Shown in pieces: positions 14,659-22,564 of a stretch of 64,000 bases of DNA. Positions within the stretch are counted from its first letter, which is position 1; the number at the start of each line of letters is the position of its first letter. The notes under the pieces were generated by a model. That model was not told the origin of the DNA and searched no databases. It saw only the letters and a program-made list of their open reading frames with translations. The stretch comes from Bacteroidales bacterium (GTDB lineage Bacteria; Bacteroidota; Bacteroidia; Bacteroidales; UBA932). The stretch covers positions 62,001 through 126,000 of the forward strand of contig JAFXVX010000017.1 of NCBI GenBank assembly GCA_017534745.1, given 5' to 3'. The translations under genes were made by a program, and so were the position numbers.

Positions 14659-15921
14659 ATGGAACTGTTTTTTGCCTCAGAAATCGACCGGGAGACCGTA
14701 AAGCTGGCCTCCGAAGAAGCCCTTCACTGCGTCAAAGTGCTCAGGCACAGGGAGGGAGACGCCGTGGATGTCATCGACGGAGCCGGCACGCTCCTCCACT
14801 GCACGCTGCTTGTGGCAGACCCGCGCGAAGCCATCCTCCGGATCGACTCCCGCGAGGAAGGCTGGGGCGCGCTCCCCTACCATCTCACCCTCGGCGTATG
14901 TCCCACGAAAAACCCCGAACGCTTCGAGTGGGCCGTCGAAAAAGCGACCGAATTCGGCGTCGAAAGCATAGTCCCGCTTATCGGCGACCGTTCCGAGCGC
15001 CGCGTCTTCAAGGCTGAACGCGTCCGCCGCGTCGCCCTCTCCGCGACCAAGCAGTCCCTCAAAGCCCTCATCCCCACCATCCCCGACCCCGTTCCTGTCC
15101 GCGACTTCCTCGCTGGTGAAATTCACCTGACACAGCGAAGTGCCTCCTACGGGGCTGTAGGGGCGCAGGGCGTGTCAGGCGAGCCAATTTCGCCTCACCT
15201 GACACGGCAAAGTGCCTCTGAAAGCCCTGCACTGCCAGTCGGCGTGTCAGGTGAATTTCACGAAGCCGACGCCCTTCCCGGCGGCAACTGCCCTGCCGGC
15301 GACCAGCCAGCAACAGACGCCCTTCCTGGCGGCAACGGTCCTGCCGGCGACCAGCCAGCGATTGGCGCCCTCCATGGCGGCAACGGTCCTGCCGGCGACC
15401 AGCCAGCAACAGACGCACTTCCCGGCGGCAACTGCCCTGCCGGTGACCAGCCAACGATTGACGCCCTCCATGGCGGCAACGGTCCTGCCAGCGACCAGCC
15501 AACAATTGACGCCCTCCATGGCGGCAACGGTCCTGCCAGCGACCAGCCAGCGATTGGCGCCCTCCATGGCGGCAACGGTCCTGCCGGTGACCAGCCAGCG
15601 ATTGACGCCCTCCATGGCGGCAACTGCACTGCTGCTGACGACCGGGGAGGGAGGCTGCGGCTGATTGCCTGCTGCTTCGACGGGGCTGCCTGGCAACGGG
15701 TGCCGATGAGCGCAGCGCTGGAGTCGGCGCCGGAAGCGACCGATATCTCGGTGCTGATCGGCCCTGAGGGCGACTTCTCGCCCGAGGAGGTCGAGGCGGC
15801 GCGCTCCGCGGGCTATATCCCCGTCCACCTCGGCACCTCACGTCTCCGCACCGAGACCGCCGCCGTCGCCGCCGCCGCCTTCGTGTATTACAGCCGCCTC
15901 CCGTGGCGGCAAACTCGTTGA
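14659..15921 (+). CDS. rsmE: 16S rRNA m3U1498 methyltransferase with a large in-frame repeat insertion
   Basis: RsmE methylates U1498 of 16S rRNA with SAM. Residues 1-151 match the family: PUA-like N-terminus 'MELFFASEIDRETVKL', 'LHCVKVLRHREGD', 'CPTKNPERFEWAVEKATEFGV', 'SERRVFKAER'. So does the last part, with the SPOUT-knot motifs IGPEGDFSPEE and LGTSRLRTETA. Between them (about residues 152-333) lies a foreign-looking stretch of about 180 residues. It begins with an inverted-repeat-bounded segment (15115-15261), then a tandem array of seven and a half 48-bp units (GDQPAIDALHGGNGPA-like, 15268-15634). At 420 residues the protein is well above the family's roughly 240. The frame is kept throughout. 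The last codons lie in another dispersed repeat (15901-15960). Confidence 0.92.
   Translation: MELFFASEIDRETVKLASEEALHCVKVLRHREGDAVDVIDGAGTLLHCTLLVADPREAILRIDSREEGWGALPYHLTLGVCPTKNPERFEWAVEKATEFGVESIVPLIGDRSERRVFKAERVRRVALSATKQSLKALIPTIPDPVPVRDFLAGEIHLTQRSASYGAVGAQGVSGEPISPHLTRQSASESPALPVGVSGEFHEADALPGGNCPAGDQPATDALPGGNGPAGDQPAIGALHGGNGPAGDQPATDALPGGNCPAGDQPTIDALHGGNGPASDQPTIDALHGGNGPASDQPAIGALHGGNGPAGDQPAIDALHGGNCTAADDRGGRLRLIACCFDGAAWQRVPMSAALESAPEATDISVLIGPEGDFSPEEVEAARSAGYIPVHLGTSRLRTETAAVAAAAFVYYSRLPWRQTR
15115..15261 (+). repeat. Inverted-repeat-bounded element inside rsmE (family B)
   Basis: The left arm GGTGAAATTCACCTGACAC (15115-15133) and right arm GTGTCAGGTGAATTTCAC (15244-15261) are near-perfect inverted repeats. 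An inner pair, GTGTCAGGCGA and CCTGACAC, lies near 15174-15208. A related arm pair lies between genes at 51201-51273. Confidence 0.75.
15268..15634 (+). repeat. 48-bp in-frame tandem repeat in rsmE
   Basis: Seven full units start at 15268, 15316, 15364, 15412, 15460, 15508 and 15556, followed by a partial unit at 15604. Each encodes a 16-residue GDQPA(I/T)DALHGGNGPA-type unit. Copies differ by a few substitutions. No unique spacers, so not CRISPR. Confidence 0.93.
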
Positions 15922-15960
15922 CGCTCTGCGCATTACACAAAACCCTATACGCCATTTCGC
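15901..15960 (+). repeat. 60-bp dispersed repeat (family C) at the rsmE 3' end
   Basis: It begins CCGTGGCGG and ends with a 30-bp half starting CATTACACAAAACCCTATAC. The same layout, ungapped over 60 bp with about 25 of 30 matches in the right half and a diverged middle, recurs at 50746-50805. Confidence 0.55.
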
Positions 15961-15991
15961 CTACAGCCTTTTGTATAAATCATTATATATC

Positions 15992-16954
15992 ATGAAGTTA
16001 TCCGCCACGATTACCTTGTTGCTGCTGTCCTTTATGACAGCCTTCGCGCAGTTCGTGCCGAACCGCGAAGTCGATCTGCCGGCCCCTGAGACGTACCTTT
16101 TTGCGCACAGGGATACATGCGACCTTTTTCTCGACATCTACCAGCCGGCCGCCGGGAAGGACCTGCTGCCGGACGGAAGGAGGAAGCCGACCGTGATGTA
16201 TGTCTTCGGCGGAGGCTTCATCACGGGCCGGAGGAACGACCCGTTCTGCAATTCCTGGTTCGAGCAGATGATAGAGGACGGCTACAGGGTGGTAAGCGTC
16301 GATTACCGCCTCGGGCTCAAGGGAGTCCCGATGCGGTTCGACCTTGCGCATCTCATAGATGCCGCGAAGAAGAGCAAAAAGGCTGTGGATATGGGAGTTG
16401 AGGATGTGTTCTCCGCCATTAAATATTTATCGGAGCATCCGGAGCTGGGCATTGACATGGATAACATAGTCATCTCCGGGAGTTCAGCCGGCGCGATGAT
16501 TTCGCTGTCCTCCGTGTGGGAGTCCTGCAATTCCCGCGAACTCTCAAAAGGGCTGCCTGAAGGGTTCAGGTTCAAGGGCGTGATGTCGTTCGCCGGAGCG
16601 ATTATGACCGATACGGGAAAGCCCTCCTACGCCGTGCCGCCCTGCCCTCACCTGTTGTTCCACGGGACCAACGACGGCGCGGTCGCCTACGGCAAGACCG
16701 CCTTCGGCAAGCGGGGCATCTACGGCAGCGATGAGCTCGTAAAAATCCTCGCGAAGATCCGTTGCCCCTACCAGATCTACCGTTACAAAGACCATTCGCA
16801 CGACATGGCGGCCAACATGGAAGAGACATGGCCTGAGCAGAAGCGCTTCCTGGAGCACACCGTCATAGCCGGAGAGGCTCTCACCCTTGACGCCATGGTC
16901 GACGACCCCGCCATGACGGTCCGCCAAACAATCACTCTCGGAGACATCTACTGA
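15992..16954 (+). CDS. Secreted alpha/beta-hydrolase (carboxylesterase-like)
   Basis: 320 residues from the ATG at 15992; the upstream in-frame TTG adds residues before the signal peptide MKLSATITLLLLSFMTAFAQ. The hydrolase fold shows an oxyanion loop FGGGF, nucleophile elbow SGSSAGA, acid GTNDGAV and a C-terminal His in KDHSHDM. Closest in look are BD-FAE/esterase-lipase proteins acting on acylated sugars or small esters. The substrate is not predictable. It stands alone between rsmE and a membrane protein gene. An imperfect hairpin with A/T runs follows its stop. Confidence 0.85.
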   Translation: MKLSATITLLLLSFMTAFAQFVPNREVDLPAPETYLFAHRDTCDLFLDIYQPAAGKDLLPDGRRKPTVMYVFGGGFITGRRNDPFCNSWFEQMIEDGYRVVSVDYRLGLKGVPMRFDLAHLIDAAKKSKKAVDMGVEDVFSAIKYLSEHPELGIDMDNIVISGSSAGAMISLSSVWESCNSRELSKGLPEGFRFKGVMSFAGAIMTDTGKPSYAVPPCPHLLFHGTNDGAVAYGKTAFGKRGIYGSDELVKILAKIRCPYQIYRYKDHSHDMAANMEETWPEQKRFLEHTVIAGEALTLDAMVDDPAMTVRQTITLGDIY

Positions 16955-17014
16955 TTTTTGCAACCCGGTTGCAAAAAAATGCGAGTATTTTCGCATCCTG
17001 TACAAGGAAGCGAA

Positions 17015-17506
17015 ATGTCCCGCAAAGAAACCATAGCCGCCATTATAGTGCTCACCATCCTGGGCACGAGTATGCACTTTGTGCACCACCTGCCGTTCTT
17101 CAACCACTTCCTGGGCTATATCTTCCCCGTGGAAGAGAGCGTAATGGCACACACCAAAATGGTTTTCTACCCGATGCTGCTGCTTAGCGCCTACCTATGC
17201 GCCACCCGCCGTGACATCCGGGAAATCGGCGCACCCATACTGGGCAGCCTGGCGGTCATTCCTATCATAATGGCGGCTTTTTTCGCCTACTGGATATTCG
17301 TGCACCGCGAACTGCTGTTCCTGGACATCATCATCTACCTGGTCTCCATGACCGGAGCCGTCCACCTTGCCCTCCGCCTTCGCCGCAGCAATCTCGTCCG
17401 CACACTGTGGCCTCTCTGGATCGTCGTAATCCTCCTTATCATCGTCCTCACCGGGTACCTCACCTACAACAGCCCCGACTGGCTCATCTTCGCCGACCTC
17501 GGCTAG
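17015..17506 (+). CDS. Integral membrane protein, DUF6512-like
   Basis: 163 residues from the ATG at 17015, which has a Shine-Dalgarno-like AAGGAAG just upstream. The in-frame TTG at 16958 and ATG at 16979 are less likely because their region forms two hairpins (TTTTTGCAAC/GTTGCAAAAA and TGCGA/TCGCA). About five hydrophobic segments are present. The 'FPVEESVMAHTKMVFYPMLL' stretch resembles the conserved N/E-E-S...H-K motif of DUF6512 membrane proteins. Family recall is moderate; function is unknown. Confidence 0.7.
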   Translation: MSRKETIAAIIVLTILGTSMHFVHHLPFFNHFLGYIFPVEESVMAHTKMVFYPMLLLSAYLCATRRDIREIGAPILGSLAVIPIIMAAFFAYWIFVHRELLFLDIIIYLVSMTGAVHLALRLRRSNLVRTLWPLWIVVILLIIVLTGYLTYNSPDWLIFADLG

Positions 17507-17819
17507 CCGCCAGTTTCGCCCCGAGCGGCTGTGAGGGCCGGCATCCCCGTTTGGCCGTGGAGTGGAAATCACTGATAATGTGTGATTTACCTAATAATCA
17601 ACGTCTTATACTCCACGCCATTTGGGGCGACATCTTCCACTGCAGAATACAAGTCACTTTGTGAGGGTGCCGCGTGTTTCCCCGCGGGGGCAGCCACGCA
17701 GGGACTTCTTAGAGAGGGGCGAGGAGGCATCAGGTGTGGCCTCACCTATATTGCAAAGGGGGGATGGCCACGCAGAAACCTTTTGGAGGGCGCTCTATTG
17801 GGGTATAACGTGGCCGGGG
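17507..17819. other. Intergenic region without a gene
   Basis: No credible coding frame. Visible features are an inverted repeat CGTGGAGT (17556-17563) with ACTCCACG (17610-17617), a palindrome CCCCGCGGGG near 17680-17689, and two copies of GCCACGCAG about 70 bp apart. I see no promoter for the flanking convergent genes. Confidence 0.4.
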
Positions 17820-18890
17820 CTACATGCGGAGTATCTGGACTTCGCCGGAGAGGGAGAGTTTGAGGATCTGGGAGGCGAGGCCGGTGGAGGAGGACTCGAG
17901 GGAAGGGTCGACGATATAGTCGGCGGCTCCTCGGATTGAGTCCGGAATGTCGGCGAAGACTCTCGGAGAAGGCTCGCCGGAGACGTTGGCGGAGGTCGAG
18001 ACTATCGGTCGCCCGAAGCGGCGGATCATGTCGCACAGCTCCGGCATCAGCGGGATGCGGATGCCCACCGACCCGTCGGCCGCCACTGCGTTGGCGGCAA
18101 GGAACCGCCGGTCCGGCCGTGGCAGGGCCCTGTCTGCGGGGACAGGGGCAACTGCGGCGCCGGGGGCGGAAGGCGAGGGTGAGGAGCCGGGAACAGCGCC
18201 AAGACAGGGAGCGGAAGGCGAGGAAGAGGAGGGAGCGGCGACGGCGCCAAGACAGGGAGCGTAAGGCGAGGGTGAGGAGCCGGGGGCGGGGGTGGAGGGG
18301 GCGACGACGGCGTCGGGGCCAGGGCTGGAAGGCGGGGAAGAGAGGCCAGGGGCGGAGGGGGCGACGACGGCGTCAAGGCCAGGGGTGGAAGGCGGGGAAG
18401 AGAGGCCAGGGGCGGAGGGGGCGACGACGGCGTCAAGGCCAGGGGTGGAAGGCGAAGAAGAGGGGGCGGGGGTGGAGGGGGCGACGACGGCGTCCGGGTA
18501 GATGATGGTCATGGGGCGGTCGTTGACTTCGACGAGGTCGAGAGCGATGTCGGGGATGGCCTTCACGTAGCGGGCGAGCATGTCGAGGTCCGAGACCAGG
18601 AGGACGAGCGATTTCGCCTCGGGGCGGGCCTTGATGCGGAATATGCGCTCAACTGCGGCGGGGTCCGTCGCGTCGCATCCGAGACCCCAGATTGTGTCTG
18701 TGGGGTAAAGGATAACTCCTCCCTCCCGGAGGACACGCAGCGCCTCGCCCCAGGAGGCGTTCGGCGAAGGGGCAGCGGCGTGAGCAGGTGCAGAGGAGGA
18801 GCGAGAAGGGCGGGAGGAACCGGAAGGGCCAAAAGCGCGAGAAGAGCCGGAGGAGCGAGAAGGGCGGGAGGAGCCGGAAGGGCGGGACAT
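17820..18890 (-). CDS. tsaC: L-threonylcarbamoyladenylate synthase with N-terminal and internal repeat insertions
   Basis: Makes threonylcarbamoyl-AMP for t6A37 of ANN-decoding tRNAs (Sua5/YciO/YrdC family). Conserved parts are 'GGVILYPTDTIWGLGCD', 'RIFRIKARPEAKSLVLLV', 'RPMTIIYP', 'DGSVGIRIPLMP' and 'PIVSTSANVSGE'. Two stretches do not belong: an SR/SG-rich N-terminal extension of about 45 residues, and about 125 residues (roughly 134-262) of Ala/Pro/Ser-rich 20-residue units (DAVVAPSAPGLSSPPSTPGL type) placed exactly between 'IIYPD' and 'LAANAVAADGSVG'. The frame is intact over 356 residues, against about 190-210 for the short family. Last gene of the operon running from 22873. Confidence 0.9.
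   Translation of the reverse strand: MSRPSGSSRPSRSSGSSRAFGPSGSSRPSRSSSAPAHAAAPSPNASWGEALRVLREGGVILYPTDTIWGLGCDATDPAAVERIFRIKARPEAKSLVLLVSDLDMLARYVKAIPDIALDLVEVNDRPMTIIYPDAVVAPSTPAPSSSPSTPGLDAVVAPSAPGLSSPPSTPGLDAVVAPSAPGLSSPPSSPGPDAVVAPSTPAPGSSPSPYAPCLGAVAAPSSSSPSAPCLGAVPGSSPSPSAPGAAVAPVPADRALPRPDRRFLAANAVAADGSVGIRIPLMPELCDMIRRFGRPIVSTSANVSGEPSPRVFADIPDSIRGAADYIVDPSLESSSTGLASQILKLSLSGEVQILRM
18180..18500 (-). repeat. 60-bp in-frame tandem repeat in tsaC
   Basis: Near-identical 60-bp units start at 18301, 18361 and 18421, with a partial unit at 18481 and degenerate copies back to about 18180. The unit encodes 20 residues rich in Ala, Pro and Ser. Confidence 0.93.
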
Positions 18891-18902
18891 TAGGCGGGGA
18901 TG

Positions 18903-19967
18903 TTATTGGAATGGTTTGAACCTTACGAGGAGGGGGTAGTGGTCGGAGTACTTGACGCGGTCGATGGTGTAGGAGGTGGCGTCGAGGCCGGTCGGGTAGA
19001 GGACGTAGTCGATGCGCATGATGCGGAGGAGGGCGGAGAAGGTGCCGCCGAAGCCGCGGCGGGCCTTCCTGAAGGCGTCCCTGCGGCCTTTGATGAGTTT
19101 GCTGTAGGTGTAGGAAACCGGCATGTCGTTGAAATCCCCCACCGCGAAAGAGCGCACAGGGCACTCCTTCATGTCGGCGACGAGGCTGTCCACCTGCCTC
19201 GCCCTCGCGAGGATGAACCGGCGGAACTTGCGCCCGCTCTCCTCCAGTTTTTCCTCACTGCGGACAGATGAGAAGATGAACGGGATGGACATATTGTAGC
19301 TCTGGAGGTGGCAGTTGTAGATACGGAAGACCTCTCCCCCGGTGTCGATGTCGGTGTAAAGGGCCATATTGGTGGAACCCTCGAAAGGAATTTTCCCCTT
19401 GCGGACTACCGGGAAGCGGGACAGCGTCACGCAGCCGGCGGTCCCGTTCTGGCCGGTAAGTGTGTAATAATCTGTCGTATATCCCGGGAAACGGGAGGCG
19501 AGCCATCGCTTCTCATCCACCGAATTGGGGAGGTAGAACTCCTGCAGGCATACGACGTCTGGGCTGACCTTGCGGATGTAGGAGGCGACCGAGTCGGCGA
19601 GCTCCAGACGCGAGCTCGCTCCGCTGGCCGCGTTGGCGAACAGCCCTACGTTGTAGCTCATGACTGACGGCCCGCGCTCCCCCGTCGCATTGGGCGAGGA
19701 GAAACGGAACGTCCTGCCGGCGAAGACAAAAGCGATGACCAGCGCCAGGCCGAGAAGCCAGGCGAAGCGGCTCCGGCGGAACAGGGCTATCAGGAAAAAT
19801 ATGACGCACAGCAGGACCAGTGGCACGAAACAGAAACCTATCATGGATAGCCACCACGCCTTCGAAGGGCTCACCACCGTCGCCGCCTCCGCAAGAAGCA
19901 GCGCCGCGGCGAAGGCCAGGGCGAAGACCCCGAACACTATCTGCGATATGATTCCGGGCTTCTCCAT
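18903..19967 (-). CDS. Membrane-anchored endonuclease/exonuclease/phosphatase family protein
   Basis: 354 residues with three hydrophobic segments in the first 90 residues, then an EEP domain. The DNase I-like motifs are present: VMSYNVGLF, CLQEFYLP (metal-binding Glu), NCHLQS, VGDFNDMP, RIDYVLYP and SDHYPLLVRF with the catalytic His. The substrate (nucleic acid, phosphoinositide or other phosphodiester) cannot be told. It starts 4 bp after the rhomboid gene ends, so it is co-transcribed. This arrangement after rhomboid genes is common in Bacteroidota. Confidence 0.88.
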   Translation of the reverse strand: MEKPGIISQIVFGVFALAFAAALLLAEAATVVSPSKAWWLSMIGFCFVPLVLLCVIFFLIALFRRSRFAWLLGLALVIAFVFAGRTFRFSSPNATGERGPSVMSYNVGLFANAASGASSRLELADSVASYIRKVSPDVVCLQEFYLPNSVDEKRWLASRFPGYTTDYYTLTGQNGTAGCVTLSRFPVVRKGKIPFEGSTNMALYTDIDTGGEVFRIYNCHLQSYNMSIPFIFSSVRSEEKLEESGRKFRRFILARARQVDSLVADMKECPVRSFAVGDFNDMPVSYTYSKLIKGRRDAFRKARRGFGGTFSALLRIMRIDYVLYPTGLDATSYTIDRVKYSDHYPLLVRFKPFQ

Positions 19968-19971
19968 GGCG

Positions 19972-20673
19972 TCAGCGGCTTATGGCTCCCCTGTGCCTCC
20001 ACCACAGGATAAGCAGGCAGCCGGCCAGCGCCCCGCCGAGGTGGGCGAAGTGGGCGACGCCTTCCATCGTGCCGGTGATACCGGCGATGAGTTCTATGCC
20101 AATGAATATGAGCATCAGCCATTTGGCCTTCATCGTGACCGGAGGGAAGATGAGGGTCAGCGGCAGGTTCGGATAAAGCACTGCAAATGCCACCTGGACG
20201 CCGTAGATACAGCCGGAAGCGCCGAGAGTCGGCGTCCGGAGAAGGTCGAAGGCCGTCTGGAGCTGCCCGGCAGATGCGAAATATATAATCTGCAGATACT
20301 GCACCCCGAAGTGGAAGACCAGCGCCATAAGGCCGCTGACAAAATAGAGGATGAGGAATTTCTTAGTCCCTATCTCGCGCTCCAGGACCATACCGAACAT
20401 CAGGAGACCCCACATATTCATGAACAGGTGGGCGAAGTTGGCATGGATAAACATGTATGTCACTATCTGCCACGGCTTGAAGAAATTAAGCTCCGGCAGC
20501 CCGGCCAGGGGGAAATTCCCCCACGCGGGGAAGAAAACGGCGAAATACCGGAACATGAATTCGTCGTTGATGACGACGGCGATGTACAGGATGATATTGA
20601 TCAGCAACAAATGCTTTGTCGCCGGGGGAATCATCGAAAGGAACGATTGTCTGCCGTTTTCGTAATAAGCCAT
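19972..20673 (-). CDS. Rhomboid family intramembrane serine protease
   Basis: 233 residues, about six transmembrane helices. The catalytic serine is in GASGCIYG and the catalytic histidine in VAHFAHLGGALAG. The conserved 'FIHANFAHLFMNMWGLLMFG' loop and helix are also present. It cleaves membrane-spanning substrates in the inner membrane; the substrate is unknown. It lies 1 bp downstream of the mutL stop, so it is strongly co-transcribed. Confidence 0.93.
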   Translation of the reverse strand: MAYYENGRQSFLSMIPPATKHLLLINIILYIAVVINDEFMFRYFAVFFPAWGNFPLAGLPELNFFKPWQIVTYMFIHANFAHLFMNMWGLLMFGMVLEREIGTKKFLILYFVSGLMALVFHFGVQYLQIIYFASAGQLQTAFDLLRTPTLGASGCIYGVQVAFAVLYPNLPLTLIFPPVTMKAKWLMLIFIGIELIAGITGTMEGVAHFAHLGGALAGCLLILWWRHRGAISR

Positions 20674-20674
20674 A

Positions 20675-22564
20675 TCAGAATCGCTTGTCCAGCTCCTGGA
20701 GCGGGATCACGGAAAGGATCCGCTTGCCGCCGGAGGTGAATTCGGGGTTATCGGAAGCGAGGAGGGCGTCAACGAGCTGCCGCGCCTGCAGCGCGGACAG
20801 CGGCTGGCTGCTGCCGGAAGCGCCCAGGAAGGCGAATTTCTCTGCCATAGAGGCGGTCATCGTCTCCCTTAGAGCACCCTTGACGCCGGAAGCAAGGATC
20901 AGGATGAGGTCGGAGACCATCCTCTCGACCTTGCCCTTCTCGGCGGAATAGCCCTCTGGGACGCCGGCGACTACAACTGTGTCGTTCCCGAACGGGGTGA
21001 TGTCGAAGCCCAGCGAGGAGAGCATCTCAGCATTCTCGTCGAAGAGCATACGGTTCTCCACGCCGACCTGCACCCTGACCGGGAACAGCACCGACTGGCT
21101 GACGTGCGCCCCGGAGGAAAGGGCCTTGATGAAGCGGTCGTAGAGTAGCCTCTCGCGGGCGCGGCGGATATTCACTGCCATCACCCCGGAGGCCGACTTC
21201 GTGAGGATATACTTGTCCTGCACCACCAGCACTTCCGGCGCCGCCGCGAGCTTCTCCTCGAACAGCGCGCCGTAGTCCTGACGGGAAGTCCCCCTGTCAT
21301 ACCGAGGCCCCGGGCCGAGTGTATCTCCGGAAGAAGAGGAGATCCTCTCGCGTTCGCTCGGGATGACAGATGAGCCTCCGCTCGGGATGACAGATGAGCC
21401 TCCGCTCGGGATGACAGATGAGCCTCCGCTCGGAATGACAGACGGCCCGGCGAACGGGTCGTACGAGGGGTCGAAATCGACCTCCGGGGCCGTAGCAGGG
21501 CGGTATTCGCCGAAGGACGAGCCGATGTGGGGCATCTGAGTCTGCTCGGGGTTGTCGAAGTCGATCGAGCCGGCGGCGGAGCTGCGGCCGAGCGCTTCCT
21601 TCACCGTCGCGAAGACGGTCTGGAACATCACGCTGTCATCCTCGAACTTGATCTCGGTCTTGGTCGGATGGATGTTGACGTCTATGGCGGAAGGGTCTGT
21701 CTCTATATAAATAAAATAAGAAGGGGTCACGCCCTCGGGGATGAGGCCTTCGTAGGCCTTCATCACGGCCTTGTGAAGATATCCGCTGCGGAAATAGCGG
21801 CCGTTGACGAAGAAAAATTGGTTTCCCAGAGTCTTCCGCGCGCTTTCCGGCCGGCCGATATAGCCGTGGATACGGGCAAACGACGTCTCGGCCCCAAACT
21901 CCGTCAACTCTCCCACGACGCCCTGGCCCAGCACGTCAAGTATCCTGAATTTCAAGGTCTTGGCGGGCTTCAGGGCAAACAGGTCGCGGCCGTTGGAAGA
22001 TAGGGAGAAACTCACGTCGGGCCTTGTCAGCGCGACGCGCGTGAACTCCTCCACGACGTGGCGGAGCTCCACGGTGTCGGACTTCAGGAATTTGCGGCGC
22101 GCCGGAACATTGTAGAAAAGGTTCCGTACCGAAAATGACGAGCCCGCCGGCGCCGCGACCTCCTTCAGCGACACCTGCTCGGAGGCGGCGAATACCACCT
22201 CGCAGCCGATCTCCTCCTCGGGAAGCCTCGTCCGGAGGGTCACCTCCGACACAGCGGCTATCGACGCGAGGGCCTCGCCCCTGAACCCGAAGGTCAGGAT
22301 GGCGGAAAGGTCCTCCGGGGTCGCGATCTTCGAGGTCGCGTGACGCTCGAAGCAAAGAACGGCGTCGTCCGGCGACATCCCGCAGCCGTTGTCGATGACG
22401 CGGATAAGCGTCCGGCCCGCATCCGTCACCGCCACCGACACCTTGTCGGCGCCGGCATCCAGCGCGTTCTCCATCAGCTCCTTCACCACCGACGCCGGCC
22501 GCTGGACGACCTCGCCCGCGGCTATCATATTGGCAACGTTCTGCGGAAGTATCCTTAGTTCCAT
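20675..22564 (-). CDS. mutL: DNA mismatch repair protein MutL with a repeat-expanded linker
   Basis: Couples MutS mismatch recognition to strand removal. The GHKL ATPase domain has IAAGEVVQRPASVVKELMENALDAGA, DNGCGM and GFRGEALASI. The transducer domain (FFVNGRYFRSG) ends near residue 335 and the dimerisation domain follows from about 425. The endonuclease motif DQHA-x2-E-x4-E is not present: the matching place reads VNIRRARERLLYD. So this MutL probably lacks nicking activity, as in MutH-type systems, although no MutH is visible. The variable linker contains three 24-bp units encoding SVIPSGGS plus flanking remnants of the dispersed palindrome (21294-21440). Confidence 0.94.
   Translation of the reverse strand: MELRILPQNVANMIAAGEVVQRPASVVKELMENALDAGADKVSVAVTDAGRTLIRVIDNGCGMSPDDAVLCFERHATSKIATPEDLSAILTFGFRGEALASIAAVSEVTLRTRLPEEEIGCEVVFAASEQVSLKEVAAPAGSSFSVRNLFYNVPARRKFLKSDTVELRHVVEEFTRVALTRPDVSFSLSSNGRDLFALKPAKTLKFRILDVLGQGVVGELTEFGAETSFARIHGYIGRPESARKTLGNQFFFVNGRYFRSGYLHKAVMKAYEGLIPEGVTPSYFIYIETDPSAIDVNIHPTKTEIKFEDDSVMFQTVFATVKEALGRSSAAGSIDFDNPEQTQMPHIGSSFGEYRPATAPEVDFDPSYDPFAGPSVIPSGGSSVIPSGGSSVIPSGGSSVIPSERERISSSSGDTLGPGPRYDRGTSRQDYGALFEEKLAAAPEVLVVQDKYILTKSASGVMAVNIRRARERLLYDRFIKALSSGAHVSQSVLFPVRVQVGVENRMLFDENAEMLSSLGFDITPFGNDTVVVAGVPEGYSAEKGKVERMVSDLILILASGVKGALRETMTASMAEKFAFLGASGSSQPLSALQARQLVDALLASDNPEFTSGGKRILSVIPLQELDKRF
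21294..21440 (-). repeat. 24-bp tandem repeat and palindrome remnants in the mutL linker
   Basis: Three 24-bp units (21369-21392, 21393-21416, 21417-21440; GATGAGCCTCCGCTCGGGAT then GACA) follow a palindrome-like GAGATCCTCTCGCG stretch ending CTCGGGATGACA. TGTCATACCGAGGCC at 21294-21308 matches the array downstream of rdgB. Confidence 0.88.

Noticed and set aside
15268..15634. Possible CRISPR array
   Set aside because: The 48-bp units are contiguous without spacers, lie inside rsmE in frame, and no cas genes are present.
15068..15955. Minus-strand repeat-rich open frames (295, 193 and 123 codons) across the rsmE insertion
   Set aside because: Open because the 48-bp unit is stop-free in several frames; no start signal, and the plus frame continues rsmE on both sides.
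16958..17014. Upstream start (TTG 16958 or ATG 16979) for the membrane protein
   Set aside because: The region forms two hairpins and lacks a ribosome-binding site, whereas the ATG at 17015 has AAGGAAG.
17582..17939. Short plus-strand frames downstream of the DUF6512-like gene
   Set aside because: Overlapping frames with no motif, running into the tsaC 3' end antisense; no promoter seen.
17936..18505. Plus-strand Arg/Gly-rich open frame opposite tsaC
   Set aside because: Low-complexity mirror of the 60-bp repeats; no conserved sequence.
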